64,000 nucleotides of DNA, from assembly GCA_964433155.1 (NCBI GenBank), contig CAYSQE010000004.1:17179-81178 (forward strand), read 5' to 3'. The position numbers were made by a program, and so were the translations under genes. Source of the DNA: 2-01-FULL-40-13 sp964433155 (GTDB lineage Bacteria; Patescibacteriota; Microgenomatia; UBA1406; GWC2-37-13). Under the pieces are notes generated by a model. It saw nothing but the letters and a program-made list of their open reading frames with translations. It did no database searches and was not told the DNA's origin. Positions 1 through 9,915 of this stretch are shown here, piece by piece; positions within the stretch are counted from its first letter, which is position 1; every line of letters begins with the position of its first letter.

Positions 1-1
1 T

Positions 2-478
2 GTTATGTTCTCTGATATGGATTTGGCGACACCAATTGAAGAAGCTGGAAAATTATTGAAAGAGACAGAAAATAGTGAGATCGTAATTGGCTCGAGAAAT
101 AGCAATAGAGCTGGCGCGCCCTTACTTCGTAAAATTATGGCAAGGGGGTTTGTCGTGATAAGAGATATGTTTATTGGCTTAAACGGAATTAAAGATACTC
201 AGTGCGGTTTTAAAATATTTAATAGAAAGGCCGCTCTTAAAATTATTGAAAAACTTAAGGTTTTTCATGATAGAAGAAAAGCCATTGGTTCATCTGTGAC
301 TGCGGGATTTGATCTTGAGTTCTTATTTCTCGCCCTAAAACTGGATTATAATATTAAAGAAGTACCTGTAACTTGGCTTCATGTGGAGACAAAAAATGTA
401 AATTTTATAAAGGATTCCGTCGAAACTTTGATAGATATATTTAAAATTAAGTATTACGACTTTCTACATAGGTACTAA
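2..478 (+). CDS. GT2 glycosyltransferase, polyprenyl-phosphate glucosyl/mannosyltransferase-like (5' partial)
   Basis: The gene is cut by the left edge of the window. The reading frame is open back to base 2, and the ATG at 5 is only an internal Met just before the catalytic FSDMDLATP motif, which normally lies about 90 residues into such enzymes. That DxD-like motif, followed by IVIGSR and DTQCGFKIF, is the pattern of dolichyl-phosphate beta-glucosyltransferase (ALG5) and DPM-type GT2 enzymes. These load a sugar from UDP-Glc or GDP-Man onto a polyprenyl phosphate at the inner face of the membrane. The next gene begins at the base after the stop, so they are probably cotranscribed. It is a plausible source of lipid-linked donors for the GT-C proteins downstream. 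The sugar specificity is not readable. Confidence 0.85.
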   Translation, partial: VMFSDMDLATPIEEAGKLLKETENSEIVIGSRNSNRAGAPLLRKIMARGFVVIRDMFIGLNGIKDTQCGFKIFNRKAALKIIEKLKVFHDRRKAIGSSVTAGFDLEFLFLALKLDYNIKEVPVTWLHVETKNVNFIKDSVETLIDIFKIKYYDFLHRY

Positions 479-1729
479 ATGAAAAAAATCTTAACAGAAT
501 CACTGATTTTAGTAGTCTTCTCTTCTCTAATAGTCTTTTATCAATTTAATAAAGTTCCTAAAAAGATCTCTTGGGACGAAGTAGAATTTACAAGATTAGC
601 CCTAACGCTCGAGAACAAACCATACACGCCTTACAGTCAACTTGCAACCGGACATTCTACTTTATATTTTTATATCATTCTCGCTTCATTTAAGATTTTT
701 GGAGTAAATAATTTTGCACTCAGACTTCCAGCTGCGCTTTTTGGAATTCTAAATGTTTTGATATTTTATTTTGTTGTCCGTTTGAGTTTTAATAAGATCA
801 AATATTTTGATAGTTATTTACCTTTAGTTTTATCTCTTATTTTAATTACTTTACGTTGGTACTTCAACTTTGCTCGCTTTTCCTTTGAAGCCACCTTTTT
901 ATTATTTGTTGAATTAATGGCTGTATACTTTTTTTTAAAACTCTTTGTTATCAAGCGATATTTATTTGTAATCTTGTCTGGGATCTTTTCAGGTCTTGCT
1001 TTTCTTTCTTATTATCCCGGTAGGATTTTTTTTCTTTTACCTTTGACTTTTTTATTTTTTTACTCTCGTAAATTTCATCTAGAAAAATATCTTTTAATAT
1101 TTTTACTGAGTTTTTTTATTGCCGCTTCTCCACTTGTTTTGCATTTTACAACAAATAAGGATCAAAGAATCCAGGAACAGCTTTTCCTGACAGACAAAAA
1201 ACTAAAACCAAAAGAAAAATTATTTTATTTTGGAAAAAATGTAATGAAAATTTCTTTTATGTTTAATCTCTATGGGGATCTTAATGGCAGACATAATTAC
1301 CCTGGTAAACCGATCCTAAATCCAATTATAGGTGCTTTCTTTTTATTCGGGTTTCTAGTAACAATTTTAAATTTAAAAAAATTTATGAATCAATTTTTTC
1401 TTTTTTATTTTATTTTAAGCTTAATACCGGCAATCTTCACATATCCTATTGAAAACCCCAACAATTTAAGAACATATACTGCAATTATTCCATCTTTGTA
1501 TTTTGTCGGAGGGGGTATAATTTATCTTCTACAATCCGAAAACAAATCTAAAATATTATTATTTGGAACTATTTTTGGGCTAATCCTATTACTTACCCTA
1601 TCATCTTTATATGACCTTCGAACTTATTTTCTTTATCAAAAACATGTTTTTACTAAATCGTTTGAACTAAATGGATCAATACAGCGTATTTTAAATTTAA
1701 AATTATGGGAAAAAACAAATTCATTGTGA
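479..1729 (+). CDS. GT-C membrane glycosyltransferase, GT39/ArnT-like
   Basis: This is a 416-residue protein with about ten hydrophobic helices. After the first membrane helix comes an acidic pair (D33-E34, in WDEVEFTR), the expected catalytic site of PMT/ArnT-type (GT39, PF13231-like) enzymes that take sugar from a polyprenyl-phosphate donor outside the membrane. The GHSTLYFYI segment followed by FALRLPAALFGI is the usual second conserved block of the family. The ATG directly follows the stop of the GT2 gene upstream. Its 3' end overlaps the next gene by 25 nt, which suggests translational coupling. Acceptor and sugar are unknown. Confidence 0.8.
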   Translation: MKKILTESLILVVFSSLIVFYQFNKVPKKISWDEVEFTRLALTLENKPYTPYSQLATGHSTLYFYIILASFKIFGVNNFALRLPAALFGILNVLIFYFVVRLSFNKIKYFDSYLPLVLSLILITLRWYFNFARFSFEATFLLFVELMAVYFFLKLFVIKRYLFVILSGIFSGLAFLSYYPGRIFFLLPLTFLFFYSRKFHLEKYLLIFLLSFFIAASPLVLHFTTNKDQRIQEQLFLTDKKLKPKEKLFYFGKNVMKISFMFNLYGDLNGRHNYPGKPILNPIIGAFFLFGFLVTILNLKKFMNQFFLFYFILSLIPAIFTYPIENPNNLRTYTAIIPSLYFVGGGIIYLLQSENKSKILLFGTIFGLILLLTLSSLYDLRTYFLYQKHVFTKSFELNGSIQRILNLKLWEKTNSL

Positions 1730-2856
1730 CCGCAACGGCGGTTTTACTTTTTGTTTCCTTTCTTTATGTTTTTTTTGTTATAGTACAGAATAAAGAACTT
1801 TACACTCAACGTTTTGATCCGAAGCGCTTTGAAAACAAATACAATAATTCTCAGTGGGTGATTCCAGAGTCAAAAAATATTATCTCTGATGAAGATCTTT
1901 ATACATATGCGGGATATAGATATTTAAATGGCATAAATCCAATACTCGTAAGTCCAGAAGTACCACCACTTGGTAAATATATTATAGGAGGTTCAATCCA
2001 GATATTCCAAAATCAACGAGTTACTTCATTACTTTCTGCTCTTCTGAGTTTAGTTTTAGTCGCTTATATTGTATATATGCCTACTAAATCATTTTTTATT
2101 ATGTCGTTGGCGGTATTTCTGACATCTATTCAAACGCTTTTTATCGACCAAATTATCCACGCACCCCAACTTGATATTTTTCAACTCCTCTTTTTGCTCC
2201 TGTTCATTATTTCTTTTCTAATCTTTCAAAAAAGGAAGAATATAATTTTTCTTTTAGCATCTGGTATAGCGATGGGCTATTTTTTTTCAACAAAATTCTT
2301 TTTAATCAATTTCGTTATCTTTAATGGAACTTTAATCTTGTTTTATATTTTAAGAAAAACAATTTTCAGAGAAAGTCTTTTTCAGCTCATTTTATTAAAT
2401 ATCACATCACTGATTGTCTATCTTTTCTCCTATATGGTTTATTTCATTCAAGGAGGAAATTTACGAAGTTTTCTAGGAGTTCAGAAATGGATATTCTTTT
2501 TCTATCAAAGCTCCAAAATTGATATTACTAAGCTGTTTGGTAATTATATAAGCTTAATTCTTCTCAATCGCTGGCGTTTTTGGACCGAAGGATATCCAAT
2601 CATACAATACCATTATTGGTCAATACTATGGCCAATAATTTTTTTTCTTGGTCTTTTTTCCGGTTATAAACTTTGGAAGTTACAAAAAAAAAGACCGAGT
2701 GATTTGGTAATTTTTTTAATAAGTTTTTTGATCATTTATAACATTTTTCTTTTTATAACTCCTATATATCCGAGATATTTATTATTACTCTTTATTCCTC
2801 TAAATATTTTGACCGCAGTTTATATTGGTAAAATTATTGAAAAAAAATATGCTTAA
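1705..2856 (+). CDS. GT-C membrane glycosyltransferase, GT39-like
   Basis: This 383-residue polytopic protein has one N-terminal helix, then a hydrophilic loop with D62-E63 (SDEDLYTYAG) and a PPLGKYIIGG block. These two elements are typical of the first external loop of GT39/PMT-like enzymes. It starts inside the end of the preceding gene (25-nt overlap). Its last codons run into the next gene, whose ATG at 2849 lies 8 nt before this stop. It is shorter than most GT39 members and lacks a large C-terminal soluble domain. It is the second of four successive GT-C genes. The substrate is unknown. Confidence 0.75.
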   Translation: MGKNKFIVTATAVLLFVSFLYVFFVIVQNKELYTQRFDPKRFENKYNNSQWVIPESKNIISDEDLYTYAGYRYLNGINPILVSPEVPPLGKYIIGGSIQIFQNQRVTSLLSALLSLVLVAYIVYMPTKSFFIMSLAVFLTSIQTLFIDQIIHAPQLDIFQLLFLLLFIISFLIFQKRKNIIFLLASGIAMGYFFSTKFFLINFVIFNGTLILFYILRKTIFRESLFQLILLNITSLIVYLFSYMVYFIQGGNLRSFLGVQKWIFFFYQSSKIDITKLFGNYISLILLNRWRFWTEGYPIIQYHYWSILWPIIFFLGLFSGYKLWKLQKKRPSDLVIFLISFLIIYNIFLFITPIYPRYLLLLFIPLNILTAVYIGKIIEKKYA

Positions 2857-4291
2857 AAAACATTTTTTACTCATTCTTTTTTTAATCTTATATTTTTTTA
2901 TTATTGCCTACAAATTAATTTTTAATCCCACTCCTTTCTACGACTGGGACGAGGCCATAAACGTACAGGTTTCAAAGGAAGTAATAGAAAAAATGTCGCT
3001 TGTCCCCCTATGGCAAGGAAATCCATGGCTTGATAAACCTCCTCTACCCTTTCTGTTATTTGGAATAGTAATGAAATTTACGCCGTTTGTCTCTCCTGAA
3101 ATATCTCTTCGCTTTTTTTCCTTACTCTTATCGCTTATCTCCCTCATTTTTATCTATACAGTTTTTTATAAAGCTTCAAAAGACAAATTTATTGCTTTTT
3201 TTACAGTATTATTAACTTCTTTCACTCCAATTTTTCTTCAACGATCACAAATTGTGAACTTAGACGTGTTTCTACTTATTGGATGGCTCGGATATTTATT
3301 ATTTGTTCAAAATTATTGGGTGAGCTTGTTCTTTCTTGCTTTCGGTGTATTTAGTAAATCGCTTTTAGGTTTCTACCCGATAGTAATCCTTACCGGGTAT
3401 TATATATACCTTTTAAATATAAAAAAAATTAATTTTATAAAATTTAAAAAACTATCCTTGAGGTTGTTTAGCCATGTAACGATTCTGTCGATTTGGTATT
3501 TTGTAATGGTTTTTATCTTTAAGGAGCAATTTTTGCACCAACATATAATTGAAACGCACTTTCGTAGAGTTACAGCTTCTCTTGAATCTCATTTTGGACA
3601 GCGAACTTACTATCTTGATCTTATGTTTGAACAACTCGGTCTATTTACCTGGCTATCGTTTTTAGGTTTTGGAATCATTATTTGGCGTTTTATTGCGAAA
3701 AAACTAACTAACCAACAACTAACAAACTTACTATATCTTTTTCCCTTGTTTGTCTTTCTCAATCTCACAAAAACCAAAATCTTCTGGTACCTCTACCCTG
3801 CTATTCCCCAGTTTGCCTTTCTTGCAGTCTTGCCGCTATCGCTTGTCAATAAAAAGAAAGTGGTCTTCTTCTTCTTTGGATTTATAATTATTATTCTCAT
3901 TTTTTACCAAAACTTCATCAAAACCAACTTCTTCACTACTTTTTACTCCCAACCCGAAGACCACTATCGCCTAGCACTCTATTCTAAAAATTACTGTGAT
4001 GCTTTGACGGTTTTAGTCGGAAAAGAAACGAGAGATGCCACCAAAACACTTGAAGATCTGGCATTAACCATATCTTCAACAAAACAATGGGGAGACCACC
4101 CATCGATTGTATATTATTTTGGAAAAAAGGTAAATTTTGAATATGATGAAGCTTTTTTAAAGAAGACATTAGCTTATTTCACTAAAAAAAGATGTCTGGT
4201 TGTAGGAAAAAATGATCTAGATATTCCTTTTTTAAATAAACAATTCTTGAAGCAAAAAAATTTTGACAGTTTAGTTCTCTTGTATAATTAG
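2849..4291 (+). CDS. GT-C membrane glycosyltransferase, ArnT/GT39-like
   Basis: I start this gene at ATG 2849 (480 aa). A TTG 24 nt upstream is also in frame but would only add a basic tail. The protein has the classic ArnT layout: one helix, then YDWDEAIN (D34-E35), a loop with NPWLDKPPLPF and a SLRFFSLLLSL helix, several further helices and a roughly 100-residue soluble tail. The KPP block is the best match to ArnT/PMT_2 in this cluster. By family it should move a sugar from a polyprenyl-phosphate carrier to an extracytoplasmic acceptor. It overlaps the previous gene by 8 nt. Confidence 0.82.
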   Translation: MLKKHFLLILFLILYFFIIAYKLIFNPTPFYDWDEAINVQVSKEVIEKMSLVPLWQGNPWLDKPPLPFLLFGIVMKFTPFVSPEISLRFFSLLLSLISLIFIYTVFYKASKDKFIAFFTVLLTSFTPIFLQRSQIVNLDVFLLIGWLGYLLFVQNYWVSLFFLAFGVFSKSLLGFYPIVILTGYYIYLLNIKKINFIKFKKLSLRLFSHVTILSIWYFVMVFIFKEQFLHQHIIETHFRRVTASLESHFGQRTYYLDLMFEQLGLFTWLSFLGFGIIIWRFIAKKLTNQQLTNLLYLFPLFVFLNLTKTKIFWYLYPAIPQFAFLAVLPLSLVNKKKVVFFFFGFIIIILIFYQNFIKTNFFTTFYSQPEDHYRLALYSKNYCDALTVLVGKETRDATKTLEDLALTISSTKQWGDHPSIVYYFGKKVNFEYDEAFLKKTLAYFTKKRCLVVGKNDLDIPFLNKQFLKQKNFDSLVLLYN

Positions 4292-4298
4292 TTTGTCT

Positions 4299-5816
4299 AT
4301 GTTTGATATTCTTGAGACAATTAGATATATAAAAAAGCTATTTAGCAGGAATGATTTTTTGATTTTTATCTTCTTAATTTCTACTTATTGTATCACCCGA
4401 TTAATAAACGTAGACAAATTTCCCATTTTTTCCGATGAAGGGATATATATACATTGGGCAAAGGTAGCGTGGCATGATGCGAGCTGGAGATTTGTTTCAC
4501 TCACTGATGGTAAACAACCACTACAAACATGGGGAACAATTCCATTTCTTAGACTTTTTCCCGATAATGCTCTTCTTGCTGGTAGATTATTCTCTGTATC
4601 AACAGGATTTATAGCCTTAATCGGAATGTTCGTTTTGCTTTTTTATCTTTTTGGGAAAAGAACTGCTTTTTTAGGAAGTTTTTTATACGTTTTTACACCT
4701 TATTTTCTTTTTTATGATCGCATTGCGCTGGTCGATTCCGGAGTAAATGCTGGATTTATCTGGATATTATTTCTCTCTATCCTTCTTGCTCGAATTCAAA
4801 GACTCGATGTATCTCTAATCTTTGGATTAACAGCAGGATTATCTCTTTTGGCAAAGTCTTCTGTCAGAGTTTTTCTTGGTTTATCTGCCTTAGCACCAAT
4901 AATTTTCTGGGAAAAAAACATAAGAAAATTCTTGACGAAAAGCGTTAATTATTATTTTCTCTTTGGAATAGCTTCGTTTATGGCATTGATTCTATACAAT
5001 GTACAGCGCCTTTCTCCTTTTTTCCACTATGTAGCAGAGAAAAATAAAACATTTATCATGACATTCTCGGAGTTTAAACAAAATCCTTTTGCTGGCTTCT
5101 TTCACAATATTCAAATCATTCCAGAATATGTCATAAATGAGTCTGGTTTTATTTTGATAGTATTCGCGGTTCTTGGTTTATGGAGATTATTCAAGAAGGA
5201 TGTCAAATTAAGTTTGTATCTTGTTTCTTGGATCTTGATTCCTTTTTTAGCTATTGCTTTGTTCTCTAAAGTAATATATCCCCGTTATCTTATATTTTTT
5301 GGAAGTCTTTTGGTTATTCTTGCATCTTTTTATCTTGGTCAAATAAAAAAAACAAAACAATTCACTCTATATTTATTCATAATTGGAATATTTTTTACCT
5401 ATTACAATTTAACGATTTTATTTGACTATGCAAAAATTCCCTTTCCAGAAATCGATAGAGGTCAATATGTTGAAGGAGCAACGGCTGGATGGGGGGCAAA
5501 AGAAATTGTAAGCTTTGTACAGCAAAAATCAAACGAAAAACCGGTGATTCTTCTTGCCGAAGGAAGTTTTGGCTTGATTGGAGATGTATTAGACGTCTTA
5601 ACAAAACCTAGTGACAAAATATTTATCAAAGGCTATTGGCCGCTTGAAGAAAAACAACTTATAGAAAATCAAAAAGAACTCGATGAGAATTACGTCTATG
5701 CTGTCTTCGCTCAAAAAAAAGATTTCCCCACTAGTTGGCCAATTAAATTAATCGGGCGGTACGATAAACCAGGCAATAAATCAACCATCTTTCTTTTTGA
5801 ACTGATTAGACAGTAA
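4299..5816 (+). CDS. GT-C membrane glycosyltransferase, GT39-like
   Basis: The ATG at 4299 gives 505 aa; an in-frame TTG lies two codons earlier. There are about ten membrane helices, with the acidic pair D46-E47 in FSDEGIYIHWA, then KQPLQTW and a LAGRLFSVSTGFIAL helix, in the order expected of a PMT_2-type enzyme. The C-terminal 130 residues are soluble and probably extracytoplasmic. It is the last gene of the rightward run from the window start. Its final 36 nt overlap, tail to tail, the end of the leftward gene at 5781-7541, so transcription converges here. Confidence 0.8.
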   Translation: MFDILETIRYIKKLFSRNDFLIFIFLISTYCITRLINVDKFPIFSDEGIYIHWAKVAWHDASWRFVSLTDGKQPLQTWGTIPFLRLFPDNALLAGRLFSVSTGFIALIGMFVLLFYLFGKRTAFLGSFLYVFTPYFLFYDRIALVDSGVNAGFIWILFLSILLARIQRLDVSLIFGLTAGLSLLAKSSVRVFLGLSALAPIIFWEKNIRKFLTKSVNYYFLFGIASFMALILYNVQRLSPFFHYVAEKNKTFIMTFSEFKQNPFAGFFHNIQIIPEYVINESGFILIVFAVLGLWRLFKKDVKLSLYLVSWILIPFLAIALFSKVIYPRYLIFFGSLLVILASFYLGQIKKTKQFTLYLFIIGIFFTYYNLTILFDYAKIPFPEIDRGQYVEGATAGWGAKEIVSFVQQKSNEKPVILLAEGSFGLIGDVLDVLTKPSDKIFIKGYWPLEEKQLIENQKELDENYVYAVFAQKKDFPTSWPIKLIGRYDKPGNKSTIFLFELIRQ

Positions 5817-7541
5817 TAAACCAACCACTCCTACAAATGTTGCCAAAGATAAATAACTTGCTATTTTTCTTATAAAAGTGCCTTCAAAAATAAAATTAAC
5901 CTTATACTTTCCAGAAGGTATTATAATAGTTACTCGTCTAAAATCATTTTTATCATTTATTGAAACTGCATTATTATTCAAGTAAGCACTCCAACCAGAA
6001 AAATTATATGTATTGAGTCTGAATATCATCGGATTCTTTGCTTCAACAAAAAAAGTTTTATTTTGAAATCTGTTTTCAAGTATTCTCACCTCTCCTTCTC
6101 CAGATATGATTTCATAAGGTTTTTTTGCTAAATCCTTTTTTTCAATTGCAAGAATTGTTGTATTTAAATCAGACTTTTTAGTTTTTACGCCCTTTGGCAC
6201 AAATTCATAGGAAGTCCGACTTGTCCTCCATGCGATTTCTTCAAAAGACGTTCGCTCCTTGTCAGTTGTACTAATGAATCGTTCCGGCCTGAAGTATTTT
6301 TGGTAGATCAAAATAGTTGACACAATAATGGCTGCGCCGATAAAAAATAGGATATATCGATAAATCATATTTTTTTCTCGGAATCTTTGCTGCGCTATTT
6401 TATCCAAATAAAAAATAAAATATCCTCCAAGTATGGAGATAAATAAAGCAGTGAAGGTGAGAAAACGCCATGGAAACTGCAGATACCATAAATATTTCAC
6501 TCGATCCCAAATAACTGAAGAATATTCTGTAGTCATAAAAAGGCTAAAAAGAAATAAGCTAAGGAATAAAAGATAAAAGTTAAGAACGGAGTCAAACTTT
6601 TTCTTTTTAAAGAAGTACAGAAAACTCATAACCAGAGACAAAACAACTAAACTCAAGTGAATTTTCCCTAATTGAAATGTCATACCATCTGCTAATCCTT
6701 GTCCTGAGCCTCCGTACGCCCATTGTGAATATAGAAATTGTTGGGGATAAATAAAATGAAGTTTGTAACTAGCCAATTCTGATGTAAGAATTTTATCAAC
6801 AAGAGTAAATTTTCTTTCAACCATTGATGGAAGCCAAAAAAATGAAGACAAAGAAAGGCCAATAAAAATGCTTAAAATTGTAAATAAAACGAATTTAGAC
6901 TTTTCTTTGCTTTTCCAAAGATAAAAAAGAAAAAAGAAAAAAAGAAAAAAAACCGCAGGAATAGCAATCAAAGGCTGAGTTAAAATCAAAAGTGCCAAAC
7001 TTAGTCCAAAAAAAATTGAATTAGTCCAATTAGACTTATTAAATAAGCTGTTGAAAGTCAAAAAAACAAAGGGTAAGATCGATAGGGCAATAAATTCTGC
7101 TAACGCGCCTCTTACGTATACTAAAACCGCATGATAAAAGAAAAAGGTGTATAAAGTTGATGAAATGTAACCGCCTAACCTACCTATAAATTTTCTTGCC
7201 AGAATAAATATTCCAATTGTTCCAATATAGAAACCAAAAATTATCAATAATTTAATCGACCAAATTAAAGAAAATCCTAACCAATGAAAAAAATCGGCAG
7301 CATAATAAATAAGAGGGGGATAAAAATTGAAAAGTGGGTAACCGAAACCGAAGCCGAGATAATCTACCCAGCGTGGGTATGCATAACCTTGCTTGATTCC
7401 CTGATCTAATAAGAATAAACGCACAATATGCTGATCGTCATGCACTGTAAAAAATTGATTGTTAAGAATCCGGATAAAAGCCGGAGCTGTTATAATAAAA
7501 AGTAGCAACAAATCAATAAATACCGGCTTAACCTTTTGCAT
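5781..7541 (-). CDS. Large GT-C/YfhO-like membrane protein (PTPS-related domain type)
   Basis: I start at the ATG at 7541 (586 aa). An earlier in-frame ATG at 7604 would run 47 nt into the divergent flippase gene. The protein has an N-terminal helix, an acidic loop HDDQHIVRL (D35-D36), then GFGYPLFNFYPPLIYYA and VRGALAEFIAL, marks of the 6-pyruvoyl-tetrahydropterin-synthase-related membrane family (PF10131) and its YfhO relatives. After about 12 helices there is a C-terminal beta-rich domain (FSGWSAYLNN, then IIIPSGKYKVNF) and a last helix, as in YfhO. A paralogue lies at 23063-24706. It probably transfers sugars outside the membrane, but this family has few tested members. Confidence 0.72.
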   Translation of the reverse strand: MQKVKPVFIDLLLLFIITAPAFIRILNNQFFTVHDDQHIVRLFLLDQGIKQGYAYPRWVDYLGFGFGYPLFNFYPPLIYYAADFFHWLGFSLIWSIKLLIIFGFYIGTIGIFILARKFIGRLGGYISSTLYTFFFYHAVLVYVRGALAEFIALSILPFVFLTFNSLFNKSNWTNSIFFGLSLALLILTQPLIAIPAVFFLFFFFLFYLWKSKEKSKFVLFTILSIFIGLSLSSFFWLPSMVERKFTLVDKILTSELASYKLHFIYPQQFLYSQWAYGGSGQGLADGMTFQLGKIHLSLVVLSLVMSFLYFFKKKKFDSVLNFYLLFLSLFLFSLFMTTEYSSVIWDRVKYLWYLQFPWRFLTFTALFISILGGYFIFYLDKIAQQRFREKNMIYRYILFFIGAAIIVSTILIYQKYFRPERFISTTDKERTSFEEIAWRTSRTSYEFVPKGVKTKKSDLNTTILAIEKKDLAKKPYEIISGEGEVRILENRFQNKTFFVEAKNPMIFRLNTYNFSGWSAYLNNNAVSINDKNDFRRVTIIIPSGKYKVNFIFEGTFIRKIASYLSLATFVGVVGLLLSNQFKKKDG

Positions 7542-7557
7542 AAGGAAATTATATAGT

Positions 7558-9000
7558 ATGACTGACGAAGAAAAAAATATAAAAAAGAAAACCGTTAGCA
7601 GCATCTTAAGTCTTTTTTTTCAAAGTGGATATTCTGCTTTTCTTGGACTAATAGCAAATCTTGTACTAACCATACTACTCTCTCCTACAATTTTTGGCAT
7701 GTATATCACCGTTTTGTCTATCATTTCTCTTCTTAACTATTTTTCCGATATTGGTCTTGCCGCTTCTCTAATTCAAAAAAAAGAAATAACAGATAATGAT
7801 ATAAAAACTACTTTTACTGTCCAACAGATTCTCATTGTAACCCTCATTTTCACCAGTTTTTTTTCAACCCCGTTTGTCAGAAAATTTTATAATCTTCCTG
7901 TTGAGGGTGTATATCTGTTCTGGAGTCTTTTAATATCTTTTTTTATTTCTTCTTTAAAAACCATTCCATCTATTTTTCTTGAAAGAAAAATCAAATTCCA
8001 AAAAATTGTATTAGTTCAGGTAATAGAAAACACCACTTTCTATGTTCTTGCAGTTGCCTTAGCTCTTTTAAATTTTGGTGTGATGAGTTTTACCTATGCG
8101 GTTATTGCCCGAGCAGTAGTAGGACTCATCGCTCTATATTCAATATCTTTTTGGGTTCCAATATTCGGCATATCAATAAAAAGCTTAAAACAACTTCTTT
8201 CTTTTGGAATTCCTTTTCAAGCAAGTTCGTTTTTGGCGTTATTTAAAGACGATCTCATCATCTTGTTCTTAGGAAAGATTTTAGGATTCGAAAGTCTAGG
8301 TTATATTGGCTGGGCAAAAAAGTGGGCAGAATCACCCATTAGAATCATTATGGATAACATAAGTCGAGTGCTTTTTCCAGTCATCGCTAGACTTCAAAAT
8401 GACACTCACAAGATTGGCGACTTAATAGAGAAAGTTTTATACTATCAAACCCTTCTTCTTGCACCTGCGCTTCTAGGATTGGCTTTAACCATGAATAAAC
8501 TTATTGAAGTAATTCCTCGATACAATAAATGGCAACCGGCTCTTCCCCTTTTTTATCTATTTTGTATTTCGGCTTTTTTAGCCTCTTATTCGACACCATT
8601 TATAAATTTATTCAATGCGCTAGGAAGAGTAAAAATATCCCTAGCCTTTATGATGTTTTGGACGGTAGCCAATTGGGTGTTCACGTTTTATTTAACAAAA
8701 TATTTTGGAATTTATGGATTTCCAGTTACTCAGGTCTTATTATCAATTACTTTTGTATTAGTAGTTTATCAAGCTAAGAAATTTATTAAATTTAGTCTGA
8801 TCAAATCAATTTATGCTTCAATAATTTCATCTATGATTATGGGCCTTATAATTTTACTGTTAGACAGATTTATTTTCGTATCCTTTTTATCATTGCTTTT
8901 AACTATAATTCTGGGAATAGTTAGTTATTTTATTTTCTTAAGAACATTATTTAATATTAATTTAATAAATAAATTAAAAGAAATTTATTTAAATGAATAA
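7558..9000 (+). CDS. Wzx-type polysaccharide flippase (MOP/PST family)
   Basis: This is a 480-residue protein with about 14 predicted helices. The N-terminal LFFQSGYSAFLGLIANLVLTILLSP and a GIPFQASSFLALFKDDLIILFLG segment at mid-protein match the polysaccharide biosynthesis/Wzx flippase family, which moves lipid-linked oligosaccharides across the membrane. The ATG at 7558 is preferred to an in-frame ATG at 7459, because that longer form would be antisense to the divergent gene and adds a non-membrane tail. Only 16 nt separate the two divergent ATGs. The last 8 nt overlap the following GT2 gene. It is the only flippase visible among many transferases here. Confidence 0.85.
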   Translation: MTDEEKNIKKKTVSSILSLFFQSGYSAFLGLIANLVLTILLSPTIFGMYITVLSIISLLNYFSDIGLAASLIQKKEITDNDIKTTFTVQQILIVTLIFTSFFSTPFVRKFYNLPVEGVYLFWSLLISFFISSLKTIPSIFLERKIKFQKIVLVQVIENTTFYVLAVALALLNFGVMSFTYAVIARAVVGLIALYSISFWVPIFGISIKSLKQLLSFGIPFQASSFLALFKDDLIILFLGKILGFESLGYIGWAKKWAESPIRIIMDNISRVLFPVIARLQNDTHKIGDLIEKVLYYQTLLLAPALLGLALTMNKLIEVIPRYNKWQPALPLFYLFCISAFLASYSTPFINLFNALGRVKISLAFMMFWTVANWVFTFYLTKYFGIYGFPVTQVLLSITFVLVVYQAKKFIKFSLIKSIYASIISSMIMGLIILLLDRFIFVSFLSLLLTIILGIVSYFIFLRTLFNINLINKLKEIYLNE

Positions 9001-9913
9001 GATATCGGTAATTTGTATCGTTAAAAATAAACATCCTAAACTTTTTGAAGTTCTTGATTCGGCATCAGAAATAGCTTCCGAAATAATTATTGCCGATACA
9101 GGAATCTCTGATGAGTTAAAAAGACAATTATTATCTTTTAGCAAATTAAGAATTATCCCCGTCGTTAAATCTTTTTCCTTTGCTGAATTGATAAGGGAAG
9201 ATCTTAAACGGTTTGCCAAGCAAGAATATATTCTTTTTGTTGATCATGATGAAGTAGTTCCACCTGCACTTAAAAAGTTCATTTTGGCCAATTACCAAAA
9301 ATATGATTATTTAGCTATACCTCGTAAAAATATTATTTTTAATAAATGGATTAAACATAGTCGCTGGTGGCCAGATTACCAAATCAGATTGATAAAAAAA
9401 GATAAAGTTTTTTGGGAGAAAGATATAGATATTCATAAACAGCCAGAACTTAAAGGTAACGGCTTATTTATCGAACCAAAAGAAGAACTTGCATTGATAC
9501 ATTATAACTATCAGAATCTTGATGAGTATATAAATAAAGCACTCCACTATGCTAAACAGGAAGCACAACAACTCATAAGAAAAAATAAAAAACTTACCTT
9601 ATCTCAAACAATAACTAATGCTATATCAGAGTTTATCAGTCGTTTCTTCGCTAATGAAGGTTACAAGGACGGAGCCCATGGATTTGTCCTTGCTATATTC
9701 CAGATGTTTTATTTTTTTATTGTTTTCTTTTATTATTGGGAGTATAAAAGATATTTTGAAATAAATCCTGCAAATCTTGCTCAAGAATCTCGCTATTTTT
9801 TTAGAAAAGGAATCATTGAATCTAATTACTGGATTATTAAAAAAGGTTTTTTTAACAAAATGAAAAAAATTAAAATGCGATTAGAGAATAAAATTCTTTC
9901 ACTCTTTGATTAA
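8993..9913 (+). CDS. GT2 glycosyltransferase, KdtX/WaaE-like
   Basis: This 306-residue protein has an N-terminal GT-A fold (KISVICIVKN; DXD-like VDHDEVVPP at about residues 82-87). A central RKNIIFNKWIKHSRWWPDYQ block is characteristic of the KdtX/WaaE-type GT2 group. One hydrophobic stretch near residue 240 could tether it to the membrane. It starts inside the flippase gene through the 8-nt ATGAATAA overlap. A paralogue at 26362-27138 shares the RKNI...WWPD.QIRLI core and the same start overlap. It probably adds a sugar to a lipid-linked glycan on the cytoplasmic side. Confidence 0.82.
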   Translation: MNKISVICIVKNKHPKLFEVLDSASEIASEIIIADTGISDELKRQLLSFSKLRIIPVVKSFSFAELIREDLKRFAKQEYILFVDHDEVVPPALKKFILANYQKYDYLAIPRKNIIFNKWIKHSRWWPDYQIRLIKKDKVFWEKDIDIHKQPELKGNGLFIEPKEELALIHYNYQNLDEYINKALHYAKQEAQQLIRKNKKLTLSQTITNAISEFISRFFANEGYKDGAHGFVLAIFQMFYFFIVFFYYWEYKRYFEINPANLAQESRYFFRKGIIESNYWIIKKGFFNKMKKIKMRLENKILSLFD

Positions 9914-9915
9914 AT

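Noticed and set aside
7459..7557. N-terminal extension of the flippase to an earlier ATG
   Set aside because: The added 33 residues are basic and non-membrane, are antisense to the divergent gene, and are not part of the Wzx fold.
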